Source of the DNA: Prorocentrum cordatum
Taxonomy: Eukaryota > Sar > Dinophyceae > Prorocentrales > Prorocentraceae
Length of the DNA stretch: 64,000 nucleotides
Assembly (NCBI GenBank): GCA_963575745.1
Contig: CAUYUJ010021060.1
Location: 31,001-95,000, forward strand
Direction of reading: 5' to 3'
Positions 36,301-49,360 of the stretch are shown piece after piece. Below the pieces are notes generated by a model. That model was not told the DNA's origin. It searched no databases and saw nothing but the letters and a program-made list of their open reading frames with translations. The position numbers and the translations under genes were made by a program. The first letter of the stretch is position 1, and the number at the start of each line of letters is the position of its first letter.

Positions 36301-38759
36301 GGACAAGGTGGCGCACATCCTCCGGCAGATATGCCGAGTGCGCGCCCTCTCCCTCGCCAGACACACGGAACGATGCTGGAGGCGCCGAGGAGGTCGACGT
36401 GTCGGCCCTGTCAGAGAAGCCTTGGCAGACCTTTCGGGATGCCTTGCCGGCGGAACGCTATTCAAAAGTGCATATTTTCATGTGTGTAGCGACCTCATCG
36501 CCAACCCAGGGGCGCCAGTGCACAACGCAACGGTGTCCTTATTGTGGCGAGGAGGTGTGGCCTAGCTTGCGCCACCTCGTCTCCGAGTGCCAGAGCGAGT
36601 CTTTCGGCGATTTCCGGAAGCAACTCAATGCCCTCTACAAGATCGCGCCCTCATAGTGGGGGAGACAACCTCGAGTTACGACTTCGTCGGGATGGATTAC
36701 TTTCCAGGCGCACGCTTCATGTAAGCGGCGCAGTGAGCTCATGGTCGCAGTCGTGCGCATGGGCTTCTTGGTCCTTGATGCGCTTTGGAGTGATCGTTCG
36801 CATATTTCTCAAAGAACATCTACACTTCCCTTACTTCGTGCTATCGTTCTTCATGCTATTCGATTTCTTCCTCCTCCTCAAGTTTTCCAGGTTTTAACCT
36901 ACGATCGGTTGTTCCTGCAGTGCACCTAGACGACGGGGGCAAGTCCAGGGCAGGTGCGGGTCCATGCGGGGGAAGAGCCCGGAGGGCCCGCGCGTGGAGG
37001 GAGAATGCGAAGGTGGCTCTGAGCCTGAAGAACCCGCAGGGCCCGCGAGTGGAGTGCAAGGCCTGGTTCCCCAACGCTTAGGGTGGCCGAGCTGGGGCCC
37101 CTGGCCTGGGGGGTCGGGGCCCCATGTGGGGGAAGCGGCGCAGGAGGTCGACCTTTCTGCGGGCGGGGGCCAGCCAGTCGCCCCTCCCGCGGTCCGGCGC
37201 CGAGTGGCACTTCCCAAGAGCCTGCCTCGCCCGAAGAGTCCGGCGGGAAGAGGGGGGAGTGGGCGGGGGGTGGCCTTGGGGCCCTGGGGAGGAGTGGATA
37301 TGGTGGGCCCCCTCTGAGAGCCCTGGCCGCTCAGCCTGTGGTGGGCCTCCAGCCCAGGATCGGGAAGGAAAGCAAGGTGCGCCTGCGCTACAGGGTGGCG
37401 GCAATGAGTCCTCTCCATGGGCGTCAGAGGTATGGTGGGCCCTTACCTCTCGGGTTTCGGAGTGCCTGGAAGGCGGGAGGGCGAGGATGCGTTTGTGAAT
37501 GGAGTGGTGCACTTGGCCTGTGCCTGGGCCGATCGGAGGGGGCGACCCGCTCCAAGCTGATGTCGATTCGCTGCCGCCAGAATGCTGCGAGCTAGCCCGA
37601 CCCGCTGGAGCAGGCCGCGCGCGCGAGGCTTGCTCTGCCCAGGATCAAGCGGATGAGCGCGCAGCCTAGCCGGAATGACTTGGGGGCCATGCAGATGCGG
37701 GCCTTGCCCGAGGAAGAGGCTGGGCGCGGAAAATCTTGAGGATGCCGCCTGGTGGGCCGCCGTCTCGGTGGCCTTGTTCTGCCTGCCGTGGGCGTCGGAG
37801 TACCTGGGGTGGGGGCAGCGATCCAATGGTCCTCGGGCCCAGGACAGAGCTCTTTCCGGGGATGACGTCGCGCCCCGGGCCGCTGGGGCGCAGCATGGAT
37901 CCAGGGGGCGGGCGAGACGGGCCAGTGCAACTTCGGGGGCTGTTAGAAACGCCACTCGACAGGAAGCGACCCGTGCCCGATGTAGGCCATGGATGGCTTG
38001 GTGCCTGCCCTTGTTCAGGGATGTTAGCGGTAGTTGACTCGTCGTGAGGGCGTGGCGAACCTCCTTGGCAAGGCAGCACCGGAGGTCACGATGTCCCCCT
38101 CCCATGTCGAGAGCCGCTCCCGGCGGATTGGGCTTGCCGTTGCCGCGCAATCCCAGAGTTGCACTTAGCTAAGGAGGTTTGGCACGTGGAGATCCGGCGC
38201 TTTCGACGTATACCTGCGAGGGGCGCGCGGGCCTCCGACAGAGTTGGTTGATTTCCTGGCAGACCACAAACGCCAGATGACCATCGTGGGCACCGAGAGG
38301 CTGAGAACATCTAGTCCGAACGTTGGAGGACAGGGGCACTCGGAGGGCCCAGCTCAGGCTGCCGGAGGGGGCCTCGTGACCTTCCTGGCAGCAGGCGAGG
38401 CGACGAACGACGCGGCCAGCGCTGCGCGAGTCGAACGCCCTGCCGTTCTGCTGCAGTATGTCGGCCTGGCTGGGGAGTGCAGTGCGCAGTCTCTATGCAG
38501 TGCCGAAGAGGGTTCGGAGGTTGATGGACCTCCCACCCTGACATGTCGATTAGCGAATTGGCCGTTTGCGGTTCGCGAGAGGGCGTCGCGGCCGTCATTT
38601 TTGCGGGTCCAGGTCCGTCGGTATCGGTCCTTGGCCGTTTTCACTAAAGGGTGGTTTACTAAAGGGAGGTTTGTCCACCGCCGAAGGGTGCGCGCTAGCC
38701 GCCCCCGGCCATTACCTGAAGCCGTTCAGTGGCGCTCAGCGCGCCGCGCGCTGGAAGCG
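33335..38759 (+). mobile_element. ~5.4-kb GC-rich insert (copy 2)
   Basis: Same as 12212-17636, with only scattered substitutions. The left edge again splits a hairpin at GGTGACCAG. The right edge has no second direct repeat and no hairpin arm: after GGAAGCG the sequence becomes unrelated. So the duplication breakpoint coincides, within a few bases, with the right end of this segment. The three-copy tandem repeat is at about 33593-33715. Confidence 0.55.
35459..36656 (+). pseudogene. Decayed retroelement-like region with CCHC finger (copy 2)
   Basis: Same reading frames and same TAG as 14336-15533, with one coding difference near 36439 (TTTCGG for TTTCAG). The shared TAG and frame change show that this decay predates the duplication and is not a read error. 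Confidence 0.35.
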
Positions 38760-41190
38760 GAGGTTTTTTTCTGCGAGACCAACTGGTTTGGTGGGAAAGC
38801 AGCGCTTTCCCGTTATGAACTCTCGCGTGCCTCCGAAAAGTTGGTGATGCCCGTCCGCTTCGGAACTCCCTCTGGGTGTAAAAGTTTTCGATATTGCAAT
38901 CTATTTGTTTTCCAGGTTTATTTGGGACGTCGTGTTTTTTTGCGGGTGGCGATGTGCCGTCTCCTCTCCTTTCTCCTTCTGGTCTCTCTGCAGCTATCTG
39001 GTTCAACGTCGACTATCCTCCCGTCCACCGTGTACATTGTATCGTGCATGTTTTTTGCCCGCGGGTGGGGAAGCAAGCGCGCGCCCGCGCGTGCTGAACT
39101 TTCGCGTGTCATGAGCAAATTGGCCGCGCTCCTCGGGCTTCAACCCCCCTGCTGGGCTTCGAGCTTCTTAGCTTTGCTATCTGCCTTGTTTGTGTAGTTA
39201 CTGTGGGTGGTTGGGATGGGGACTGCACCTGTGATGGAACCCTTGAAGCTGAGTTTTTTTTTTGGGGGGGGGGAATATATTGCCTGATATTTGTTTGGGC
39301 AGTCGTTGGTCGACTGACCACCCCCGCTTTTAAATTTTAGAAAGGGCAGTTGGATCGGAGGTTTAAGCCTCGTGACGGTTTCTGCTTTACCAGAGGTCCC
39401 CGCCTATGACTTTCAGAAGATTAGAGGGATCCCTGGTCAAGGATCGGGGTGTTCTGATGATGCGGATCTGAAGTTCGAGGGGCTGGGGTTGGATGAGTGA
39501 TGATGGAAAAGGAACATGATGAACAGAAGGACCTGTAACTTGGAAGGATGAGCCCCCCAGTGCCCTGCATTGAATTCGCTAGGACCGTTGAATCGTTGTG
39601 CGATTGAAGAGTCCTTTGTCTGGTTTGTATCTGTAGCATTGCGCATGACGATAGAAACCATGCGGTTCGTTGTGCTGCGATCGTGTTTGCACGTGCTTCC
39701 GTTTTCGTTAAAGAGTGCCCAGGCTCCATGGTTTCAAAAAAAGCCTGCTGGTTGCTGTGCTTGCGTGGGTGCCGCAGGTTCTGGAAAGGATTGACCCGTG
39801 GAGGAGTTTTGGATAAGTACCGGGTCAGACTGAGGGAACGAATGTGTGACATGAAACATTAGAGACAGGACTCAAACACATCTTTGCGGCTGGATGCTCC
39901 CCCGTCTTCTGCGTAGTCGTCGCAGTCAGCTGGCATGCTCAGGAACGCCCAAGGGAGATTATGCGGGAACCAATCAAAAACCAAAACAGGGATATACAAA
40001 AGGCTGGCGGATCTCACATATTGGAACGCGTTGTTGCTCGGGCAAGCGCCCTTTCAAAACATGCAGGAGGAACAGCGGGGCGGAACGTGGGAGTTCTCGC
40101 GTGACAGGACTGCTTGCAGTATTGTTGAGAATGGACAGGATCGCGCGGAGCCATGGCGGCAGCCGTGGATCCGGCCGTACGCCGCGCCGTGGGGGAGGGA
40201 TGGTGGAACACCATGTGCGACTTGATTGCGATCTCCTCTTCTCGCTTCGCTGCCTCCTCTCCGGCCGGTGGTGTCTGTTAATGTGGACAGCACCATCGGA
40301 CTCCGTCTGCCCTCCTGGGCCCCGTGTGGACCTGGTTGTCAGCAGTGGTGTCTGCAGAGGTCTGGTTCCGCCCGCATGCTGGTGCTTCTGCCGGGCGTCT
40401 CGGCTCCCAGCCCACCTCGAACACAACACTGCGAATTCGTTGTAAGGTTGTGGAAGTTGATTAAGGGATAGGAAGCGTGCTGCCAAATAATTCGCAGATG
40501 CCAACACAAATTTTCCAAACCTGTTTTATATATGTAAACACTTGTTTGAAATTCAATGATAGGGTTGTTAGAGTGTCCATTGTCATGACATCCACAATCG
40601 TGAGGAGTATCGCGCTGGCAGGTGCATGAGTGCCGGAGTGCCTTCAGTCACCCACCGCTTTGGATACGTATTCTCTTGGATTGTTGTGTGATCGTCTCTG
40701 TTCCGCAGGGGCCGTCTGTGGGCAGCCTGGGGGCGTCTTGAGCGCATCTTTTGGAGTCCCTCTGTGGACCCCTTCGAAGCGTCTGGAGCTCGTGCGGGGT
40801 CCCCCTAAGGCCGTCTTTGGGGCGCACGGGTATCACCGAATGCCTTATAGAAACCACTTTCGTTCAAGCGAAGTGGGAGAGCGAAACCCCGATCAGTTTC
40901 CAACGTGTTCCGCCCCATCCGTGGACAGGTTTACTTAAAAGAGGTCCGACTCGGCGTTAGAGAAGCCATTCGCGGTGACCGCGCCTTCGTTGTATTTTTG
41001 CATGGCTTGCCAATGGGTTCGCGCACGATTTTACCAGTCGGCCTCCTGCTTCCTGGGGCTCCTCTGGGGCCTCTGGATGCCTCCTCGGAGCTCCTCGGGC
41101 CTCGTGGGACCTCGTGGGATTCTTGGGATAAGACGTGGGCTGCAGCGAAAGCGTATGACAAGGTGAAGGATGAGGGATACAAAGGGACAC
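38760..41190. other. Unique region without recognisable gene
   Basis: The right flank of the duplication. It contains T- and G-runs at 39251-39273. No frame shows a known domain, and no RNA gene or hairpin element was found. Short open frames such as the one at 39894-40445 have no motif I recognise. Loose TCTTGGGGC-type repeats appear around 40690-40830 and 41055-41130. Confidence 0.5.
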
Positions 41191-41570
41191 AAGTAGGAGT
41201 AGGAGTAGGAGGAGGAGGAGAAGCAGGAGGAGCAGGAGGAGGAGGAGGAGGAGGATAAATGTGGGAAGATTGCATCAGAACGAGGAAGAAAAGGAGGATC
41301 GCCCGATTGGGAGGACGAGGATGAGGATGAGGATGAGGATGAGGGGAGGAGGAGGAGGAGGAGGAGGAGGAGGAGGAGGAGGAGGAGAAGGAAGAGGGAA
41401 TACTTTTCAATCACCTCCCTCCCAGCAGGATGCGGTCGAACAGGTTTCTTATCCTTGCCTGCTTCTCAACCACCTGTTTTCCTCCTCATCTCTCCTCCTC
41501 CTCCTCCTCCTCCTCCTCCTCCTCCTCCTCCCCCTCCCCCTCCCCCTCCCCCCCCCTCCCCCTCCTGCTA
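41190..41570. repeat. GGA array followed by CCT array
   Basis: Purine-rich (GGA)n with GTA and GAT variants at about 41195-41257 and 41316-41395, then (CCT)n grading into C-runs at 41484-41570. The two blocks are inverted relative to each other across about 100 bp. The long Ser- and Gly-rich frames here are translations of the repeat. Confidence 0.9.
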
Positions 41571-42330
41571 TCATTACTGCCCCTCCCGACGTTCTTGCTC
41601 CATCTCCTCCTCTGGCTGCCGATGCTCGTCCTTTCCTCTGCCTTCTCCAGAGCATCTGGAGGGTATCGCGCGGTGGCACACGCACATCCAAATACGTGGA
41701 CCTTGACCAGGGTGCCACCTGGTGGGTGTGCGAGTGGCATAGAGGTCCTGCGCGGCTTGGGCTGGCGGAGTGGTCTCGCGCGCCTGATGACCCGAAGGAG
41801 GGGCGACGGAGTTCGGACGTGCCCTCAGCCACCTGTGACACGCTGTATCCTCCCGCCCTCCCCTCCGTGCTACTTTTTTCCTCCCTATCCTCATCCTCTC
41901 TCATCCTATCCTTCCCTCTCCTGCCCCCCTCGTCATCCTTCCTCGTCGTATCCCCTCCGTCATTCTTACTCGTCCGTCGTACCCTTTGGCGCTCAGTGAT
42001 CCACCCGTTGACATGGTGTGCGAGGGATCGCCAGGTCGCCACCCTGAGAACGCGGACCCATCGATTTTCCCCGCGCCCCAATCTTTTTTTTTTTTTTGTT
42101 GTTTTTGTTTTTCCTCTCTCTCTCTCTCTCTCCCTTTCATTTTTTTTTTCGGGGGGGGGGGGTCCCTCTCTTGTATCGTGTTCTCTGTCTTTCTTTCTTT
42201 TTTATATTCCTCCTCTCTCCCTGTGTGCCTCTCTCTCTCTCTCTCTCTCCCCCATCTTTCTTTGTGTCCCTTCTTTCCCTCCCTCCCTCTGTGAATTAGT
42301 ACATTCATCATCACATCACCGGCAGCATCA
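41571..42330. other. Pyrimidine-rich region
   Basis: 41850-42295 is dominated by C and T on the + strand, with T-runs at 42085-42110, CT dinucleotide runs, and a T-run/G-run junction near 42140-42172. I find no gene. Confidence 0.6.
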
Positions 42331-42860
42331 CTCTAGGAGGCGAACTCCCCGCTCTTCCAGGGCTACGACCCAGTATCAGTTCACGTGTGTGCCCTCACTG
42401 AGGTTACAACCGACGATCTCAGCATCGAGCCGACGTGTGGATCAAATCCAACCTACGAGGTGCGGTGGACCTTCTGCGTTCTCGGGTCCACGACCATCGC
42501 ACATTCACGGGCGGAGTGCCCTCCCTGATGGCTCCCACCGAAGAGTTCGAACTTAAGCCGACGCATGGACCATAGTGACAATGCGGGGTGCCACGGAACT
42601 CCTTCGCTCTCGGGGCTACGATCTGTTGCACGTTCATTGGTGGAATCCTGAAGGGTTCGCACCGAAGAGCTCTAGTTCCAGCCAGCGCGCAGACCATCGT
42701 GAAAGTACAGGGTACGACGACCCTCCAGCGCTTCCAGGGCGACGATCTGTATTAGATTCTCCAGATTTTCAGATCGATTGCAGTCCCTCCGGATTCAAAT
42801 AGGACCGTACTAATTCGAGCGTGCGGGCGGCTCAGGCGGAGCTTGCCCTACGGGTTCCCG
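42330..42860. repeat. Degenerate ~110-120-bp tandem repeat
   Basis: Recurring landmarks in order are a CTTCCAGGGCTACGACC-like string, ACCGAAGAGTTCGAAC, and AGCCGACGCATGGACCAT. They occur four or five times with considerable drift (for example near 42350, 42470, 42540, 42665, 42730, 42850). No conserved frame is visible. Confidence 0.55.
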
Positions 42861-43419
42861 CCGAAGAGTTCGAACCTGAGACTTTACCTGGACGGTGAAG
42901 GCCACGCCTTCGGTCATAGCCAGATTGGCGCCACGGTGTATGGTCGGCAGGGGCTGCCCTGCAAAGCGTGAGCGATTCACGACGCTCCGCGTGAATACGG
43001 CACGCTGGCTCTCTCTCCGCGTTTGCTGTCGCTGCTGCTTCCCCTCCTTTCTCCTGCGCATTTCCTTCCTCTTTCTCCCTCCCCGCACTTATCTTCTTTC
43101 TCTTCCTCGTCGATCTTCCTATTTCATCTTCTCCCCGCTTTTCGGCTGCTCTGGCAGCACTTGCGTAGAAGTGGATCCGCTGTCTGTCTGCTCATTCATC
43201 GCCTCGACGGTCAATCCTTTGCCCTTCGTTAGATTTCTACTGGGCCACATCCCTATCCTACTCCTTTCCTTCCTTCGCCTCCTTTTTTACCCTCCTCCTC
43301 CTCTCAGCCCCCCTGATCCTGCTTCCTCATCGCCTCTCTTCCGTTGTGTCTGGGTTTCTTTGCCAAGATCTCCGCATGCTCATGGGATCCACTTGCGCGT
43401 CGAGACATTGGCAACATGC

Positions 43420-44110
43420 TGAGTGGGTTCGGCCCGTTTCGCATGAGACATCGTCGCAAGTCTGCGTTCCGAGACGACCAGATTTGACATGGTCCAACCC
43501 GTTCTTCTGGGCTCCCTGACGCTACGCGAGAGGTGGTCCGGCCCTTGCTTCGTCCGTTTCGCTTGAGACATCGTCGCTACGCTAGGCTTGAAGATGCCGC
43601 CCGCGAGGTGATCTGGTCAGCTTGGCCTGAGACGTCCCCACAATTCTTTGCAAAGAGATGCCGCGTGCGAGGGGGTTCAGCCAGTTTTGCATTAGACGTC
43701 CCCGCGATTCCGAACCCCAGGCTCCGAGGTGCCTTGACTTGAGGTTCTCTCAGAGAACCTCAAGTCAAGCCCGACGGGCCAGACTGGCCCGCTGGGCTTG
43801 AGACATCCTCGCAACTCACACCTTTGGGTTCCAAGATGCGGTTCGCGAGGTGCTCTGGGCCGTTTCGCCTGAGACATCCCTGGGTTCCAAGATGTGGTTC
43901 GCGAGGTACTCAGGCCCGTTTCGCCTGAGACATCCTCCGCACCCTAGGCTACTGCGAGATGCCCTGAATTGAGGTGCTCTGGCCCGCTTCGCTTAAGACG
44001 TTCTCACAACTCTGGATTCCAAGCCGTGGTCCACGATGTGCTCAGGCCCGTTTCGCCTGAGACATCCTCGGAATCCCTGGCTCCGAGATGCCCTGACTTG
44101 AGGTGTCCCG
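43420..44110. repeat. Degenerate tandem repeat with TTTCGCCTGAGACATC core
   Basis: The core GCCCGTTTCGCCTGAGACAT recurs with variation near 43436, 43555, 43790, 43860, 43916, 43980 and 44045, usually followed by a TCCGAGATGCC/GCGAGGTGCTC-like segment. A perfect inverted repeat GAGGTTCTCT/AGAGAACCTC lies at about 43741-43760. No gene is visible in it. Confidence 0.6.
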
Positions 44111-44200
44111 GGTGTGAGTGCGCCACGCTCGAGGGCTCCATTGACGGAGTTGTGGCTGAGGTTGCCTCCGGCGTCGGGGGAAGTTGGGGACCGATAGAAG

Positions 44201-46113
<1,913 letters not shown>

Positions 46114-48044
46114 GCCAGACTGTTTGGCTGCAGCTCTGCCGGCGCAACCTGGCCATCGAATGATCTAACATGGAGTCCTTCGACAATCCAATTACGATTG
46201 CCACAGGTTTGCAATACTCAAAGTCACGGGCCAGCCCTGCCAGAGCAATCGTGCCACCATATTGTTTCAATTACGGTGGCTAGTTCTGAGAGGAGTTCAG
46301 TCCAGCGCGCCCACGTTTCTGGTAACCTACCTGTTTGTTGGTTTCCAGGTATGAATTCGCAAGGACCTGCAGCATAAGAAAAGTTGGTTCACAGTGTGGC
46401 CTCGCCAGCGCGGGCTGAAACTCGTGGTTTCGGCGACGCCCCTACGCACTTTTAAATCGGGATCGTGGCTTCGAGTTCGGGTACGGGGGATCGTGGCCTT
46501 TGGATCACGGGTTCGTTGTTTTTGCAGAAAAGGTCAAGCGTCGGGAAGTCTGATGCATTGTTCCCGAATCAGAGCTTGCCTCTGTAGGAGTCCTAGCGGA
46601 TTCATATGGTTAGGTGAGGTATGGCGCCGATTTCGGCGGCACGTCCGGGTGCCTGGGTGGCCAGGTGCCCGGGTGCCCGGGTGCCCAGCAGCCCTACAGC
46701 CCTATAGCCCTGTAGCCTTATAGTCCTACAGCCCTATAGCCTTGTAGCCCTATAGCCCCATAGCCCTATAGCCCTATAGCCCTATAGCCCCATAACCCTA
46801 TAGCCATGAAAAGGTTATGTTTTTTTTTGTCCAGGATCATTTTTTCTACGTGTCCCTGAATTCCCGAATATTCCGCGGACGTAGCTTTGAGTTGAGGATA
46901 TCCCAGTTTCGGGCCATGAGGGTGTCGTGCACATGCATCGAACATGCAATCTCTCCGCGAAACTGAGACGTTCAGTGCTATGGGATCGTGTTGTTAAGAT
47001 GTCATGATTGCCGAGTGGCCGAAGTCTTTGGAAAACTTCAGTGTTGCGAATTGTTTCATTGCGCAGATTTACACACTAAGATGCAGATTTGCTGAAACCT
47101 GGTCCTCGCAGCCTGATGGCCCCGGGGGGGCCGCTGGACCCGGGACATCTCGAACCACAGGGATGGTGGGATTCCGCCTCCTCGCGACCCCTTCGCGTGA
47201 GAGCGGGAGGAGGATGCTGATGGGGCGGGATGAGGTCGACCTCGGGTGATTCAGTCTGCTGATCACTGCCCGGGGGTGAGAATCACAGTGGCGACGCTCA
47301 GCCCAACAACTGGGCCGCTCGACAGCCCACAATCCGCACGCGTCACAGGTAACCTCCAACCCTATCTGAAGCACCAAAACAGGAGAAGGAGAAGGAGGAG
47401 GAGCACGAGGGGATGGCTCTGAGGAGGGGGAAGAGGAGGAGGTGGAGGAGGTGGAGGGGGCTCACCCTCACCACTACTGCGGTGCCAGCTGTCACACAAT
47501 GCTCTGTCTTGAATACCCTTTGGCCATTCTAGGGTCTGGCCGGGCGCCTCTTTGCATTCATGAGCTCATCACGCTCCCAGCCCTCCTTGGAAACTTTGAA
47601 GTTCGCTTACAAGGTGCCCAGCCTGGCCTCTCAAGCGAAGTCTTGGTTTCTATCAGATAGCGTATCCGCTGAAACCAACACCCGGTGAGATCTGCGATTC
47701 TTCTTCCATTGTGGACGGTTTGATTCCTGAAATTGCCACTCTAGGCCGACGTGTATTCGGCCTCCCCGAGTCCATGTGAGCCATGACCTCCCAGGATTCA
47801 ACGCCCATTCCAACTTGAGGCTCGCTTCGTATTTTGCGCGACTTCATGCCGTCGTGAACTGGAGAGCAAGTGATATCGTCACACTCATGTTGTATGAGCT
47901 CCATTGTACACTTCCCAACCTTAATGCGAAGAGGGACGCGGCTTGAGGGGAGTGCAACAGAGCGGTCGACTGAAGCAGCGGATTCTAAGTAGCTGACAAA
48001 AGCGCCTCTTGGCGGGCACTCCTCCTATCAAGTGTGGGTGGGAG
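46114..48044. other. Tubulin downstream region, no recognised gene
   Basis: Apart from the 8-bp array at 46689-46806 and a GGA-rich patch at about 47380-47460 I find nothing with a recognisable domain. A short GTGCCCGG tandem precedes the array (46649-46690). No polyadenylation signal of AATAAA type follows the tubulin stop, as is usual in dinoflagellates. Confidence 0.5.
46689..46806. repeat. 8-bp tandem repeat (AGCCCTAT)n
   Basis: About 14 units, with variants in which TAT becomes TGT, TAC or CAT. It is not the plant-type telomere repeat TTTAGGG. Confidence 0.9.
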
Positions 48045-48098
48045 GCTCTTTGCCGCGTCAGGGAGGATGGCCGCGAGCTCCAGAACCTGTCCGAGGAT
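48045..48098 (+). CDS. Possible degenerate DUF4116-type micro-exon
   Basis: The segment after an AG (48043-48044) reads ALCRVREDGRELQNLSED, matching the pattern of the clearer DUF4116-like exons (AV-R-x-x-G-x-x-L-x-x-x-S-E) in the same phase. There is no convincing donor at the right end. It lies about 250 bp before a better exon on the same strand. Confidence 0.3.
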
Positions 48099-48351
48099 TC
48101 CTCTTGCCTTCCTGTCATGGGAGAGAACTATGATGGGGAGGAGTGCGAGGGGGAAACGAAACAGGGGGGCAGAGCTCTTGTTCCCCTCCTTACATCCCGA
48201 GTTCTACTTGCGTCCATCGGAAGTCTATCATACCCCCCTGCGTTATCCTCATTGCTGCACGCCGCGTGCTACAAGCCCGCGCGGGTCCCTTCAAGTAGAC
48301 GTTGGTGCCAAGCTGTCGTTCTGTTGGCATTTGCCCTCCCCTTTTCGCGAG

Positions 48352-48411
48352 GAGCTGCAAGCCGACAGAGAAATCGTGCTGGCTGCAGTGCGGTCACATG
48401 GCGCCGTTTTG
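48352..48411 (+). CDS. DUF4116-type micro-exon
   Basis: After a pyrimidine tract and AG (48350-48351) 20 codons read EELQADREIVLAAVRSHGAV and one more residue, then a GTGGGA donor starts at 48412. The string LxADREIVLAAVRxxG is the hallmark of DUF4116 repeats, short helical repeats of unknown function that occur in long series in dinoflagellate proteins. The exon is in phase 0 at both ends, which allows it to be spliced to the exons at 61985, 63038 and 63353. A relic left by an old duplication is the alternative. Confidence 0.55.
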
Positions 48412-48779
48412 GTGGGACGGGTCTTTTTGGAGTTGGGATTGCTTTACTCAGTGAGGCCATGCCCTGCCCACAGGATCCACATTGTTTCGAGCCCCGCGCT
48501 CTCGTGCTCTCAGGCTGAGTGAGTTTTGACTGTGCGAAGGGACCTGTGCATCGAACAGTTGCCAGACAACGTCCGCACCAGGAGGAAGGTCGCATACTTT
48601 CACATGTGCAGTCTTCAACTTTGCTTTACACGCGTGTGCGGAGTGTTGTCGCCAGTGGAACCTATTCCGTCTTTCATGTTTAGTGTGCCGAGTTGCCTGC
48701 GGCGGAAAGATCTCATTCAACTGTTTTCTTATTTAATCGCTTCGCTCATTCCGCCGGCCCATATTGTCGCACCGTTGTG

Positions 48780-49360
48780 GGCTAGCCGAGTTTTGGGGCC
48801 TCTTGGGGGCCGTTTTGGGGCCTCTTGGGGCCTCTTTTGGGCCTCTTGGGCGCCTCTTGGGGCGTCTTGGGGGCCTCTTGGGGGCCTCTTGGGGCCTTTT
48901 TGGGGCCTCCTGGGCGCCTTCTGGGGCGGAGGGCTCGATTTTTCAGTTCTCGGTTCCCCTCTTGAGCCCCTCTTGGGCCCGTCTTGGGGCCTCTTGGTCC
49001 GTCTTGGGCGGCACTTGGGCCGTCTTGGGGGCCCTCCTGGGCCGTTCCGGGGCCGTCTTGGGAGCCTCGTGGGCCGTCTTGGAGCGGTCTTGGGGGCCTC
49101 TTGGGCCGTCTTGGAGCGTCCGGAAGCCGAAAAAGCCAGAACGCAAAAAACATAGAAAAAACAATGAAAATCAACGATTTTGGCCTCTTGGGGCCCTCTT
49201 CGGAGGCCTCTTGGAAGGCCCTTGGGGCGTCTTGGAGGCCTCTTGGGCTGTCTTGGGGCCCTGTTGGGCGTCTTCGGGCGATCTTTGGCCGTCTCGGGGC
49301 CCTCTTGGACCGTCTTGGAGGCTTCTTGGGGACCTCTTGGCCCGTCCTGGGGCCCTGTAA
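48780..49360. repeat. CTCTTGGGGCC minisatellite, block 1
   Basis: About 40 drifting units of 12-15 bp built on CCTCTTGGGGCC and GTCTTGGGGCC, with an AT-rich interruption at about 49125-49185. Long frames on both strands here (Gly/Leu/Trp-rich on +, Pro/Arg-rich on -) are translations of the repeat. Confidence 0.85.

Larger units (their letters stand above)
21618..38759. repeat. Segmental duplication, copy 2
   Basis: This is the second copy of 1-17636 and the cleaner of the two: it lacks the homopolymer runs and indel-rich patches seen in copy 1, so it should be used as reference for the inserts. It ends abruptly at 38759 and continues into DNA without satellite. The left limit given here is simply where the window start finds its match; the true unit may begin earlier, since 17637-21617 is made of the same satellite family. 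Confidence 0.93.

Noticed and set aside
41261-42556. 431-codon frame over GGA/CCT arrays
   Set aside because: Made of Gly, Leu, Pro and Ser runs from simple repeats; no domain.
46689-46806. Internal telomere repeat
   Set aside because: Unit is AGCCCTAT (8 bp), not TTTAGGG or TTAGGG.
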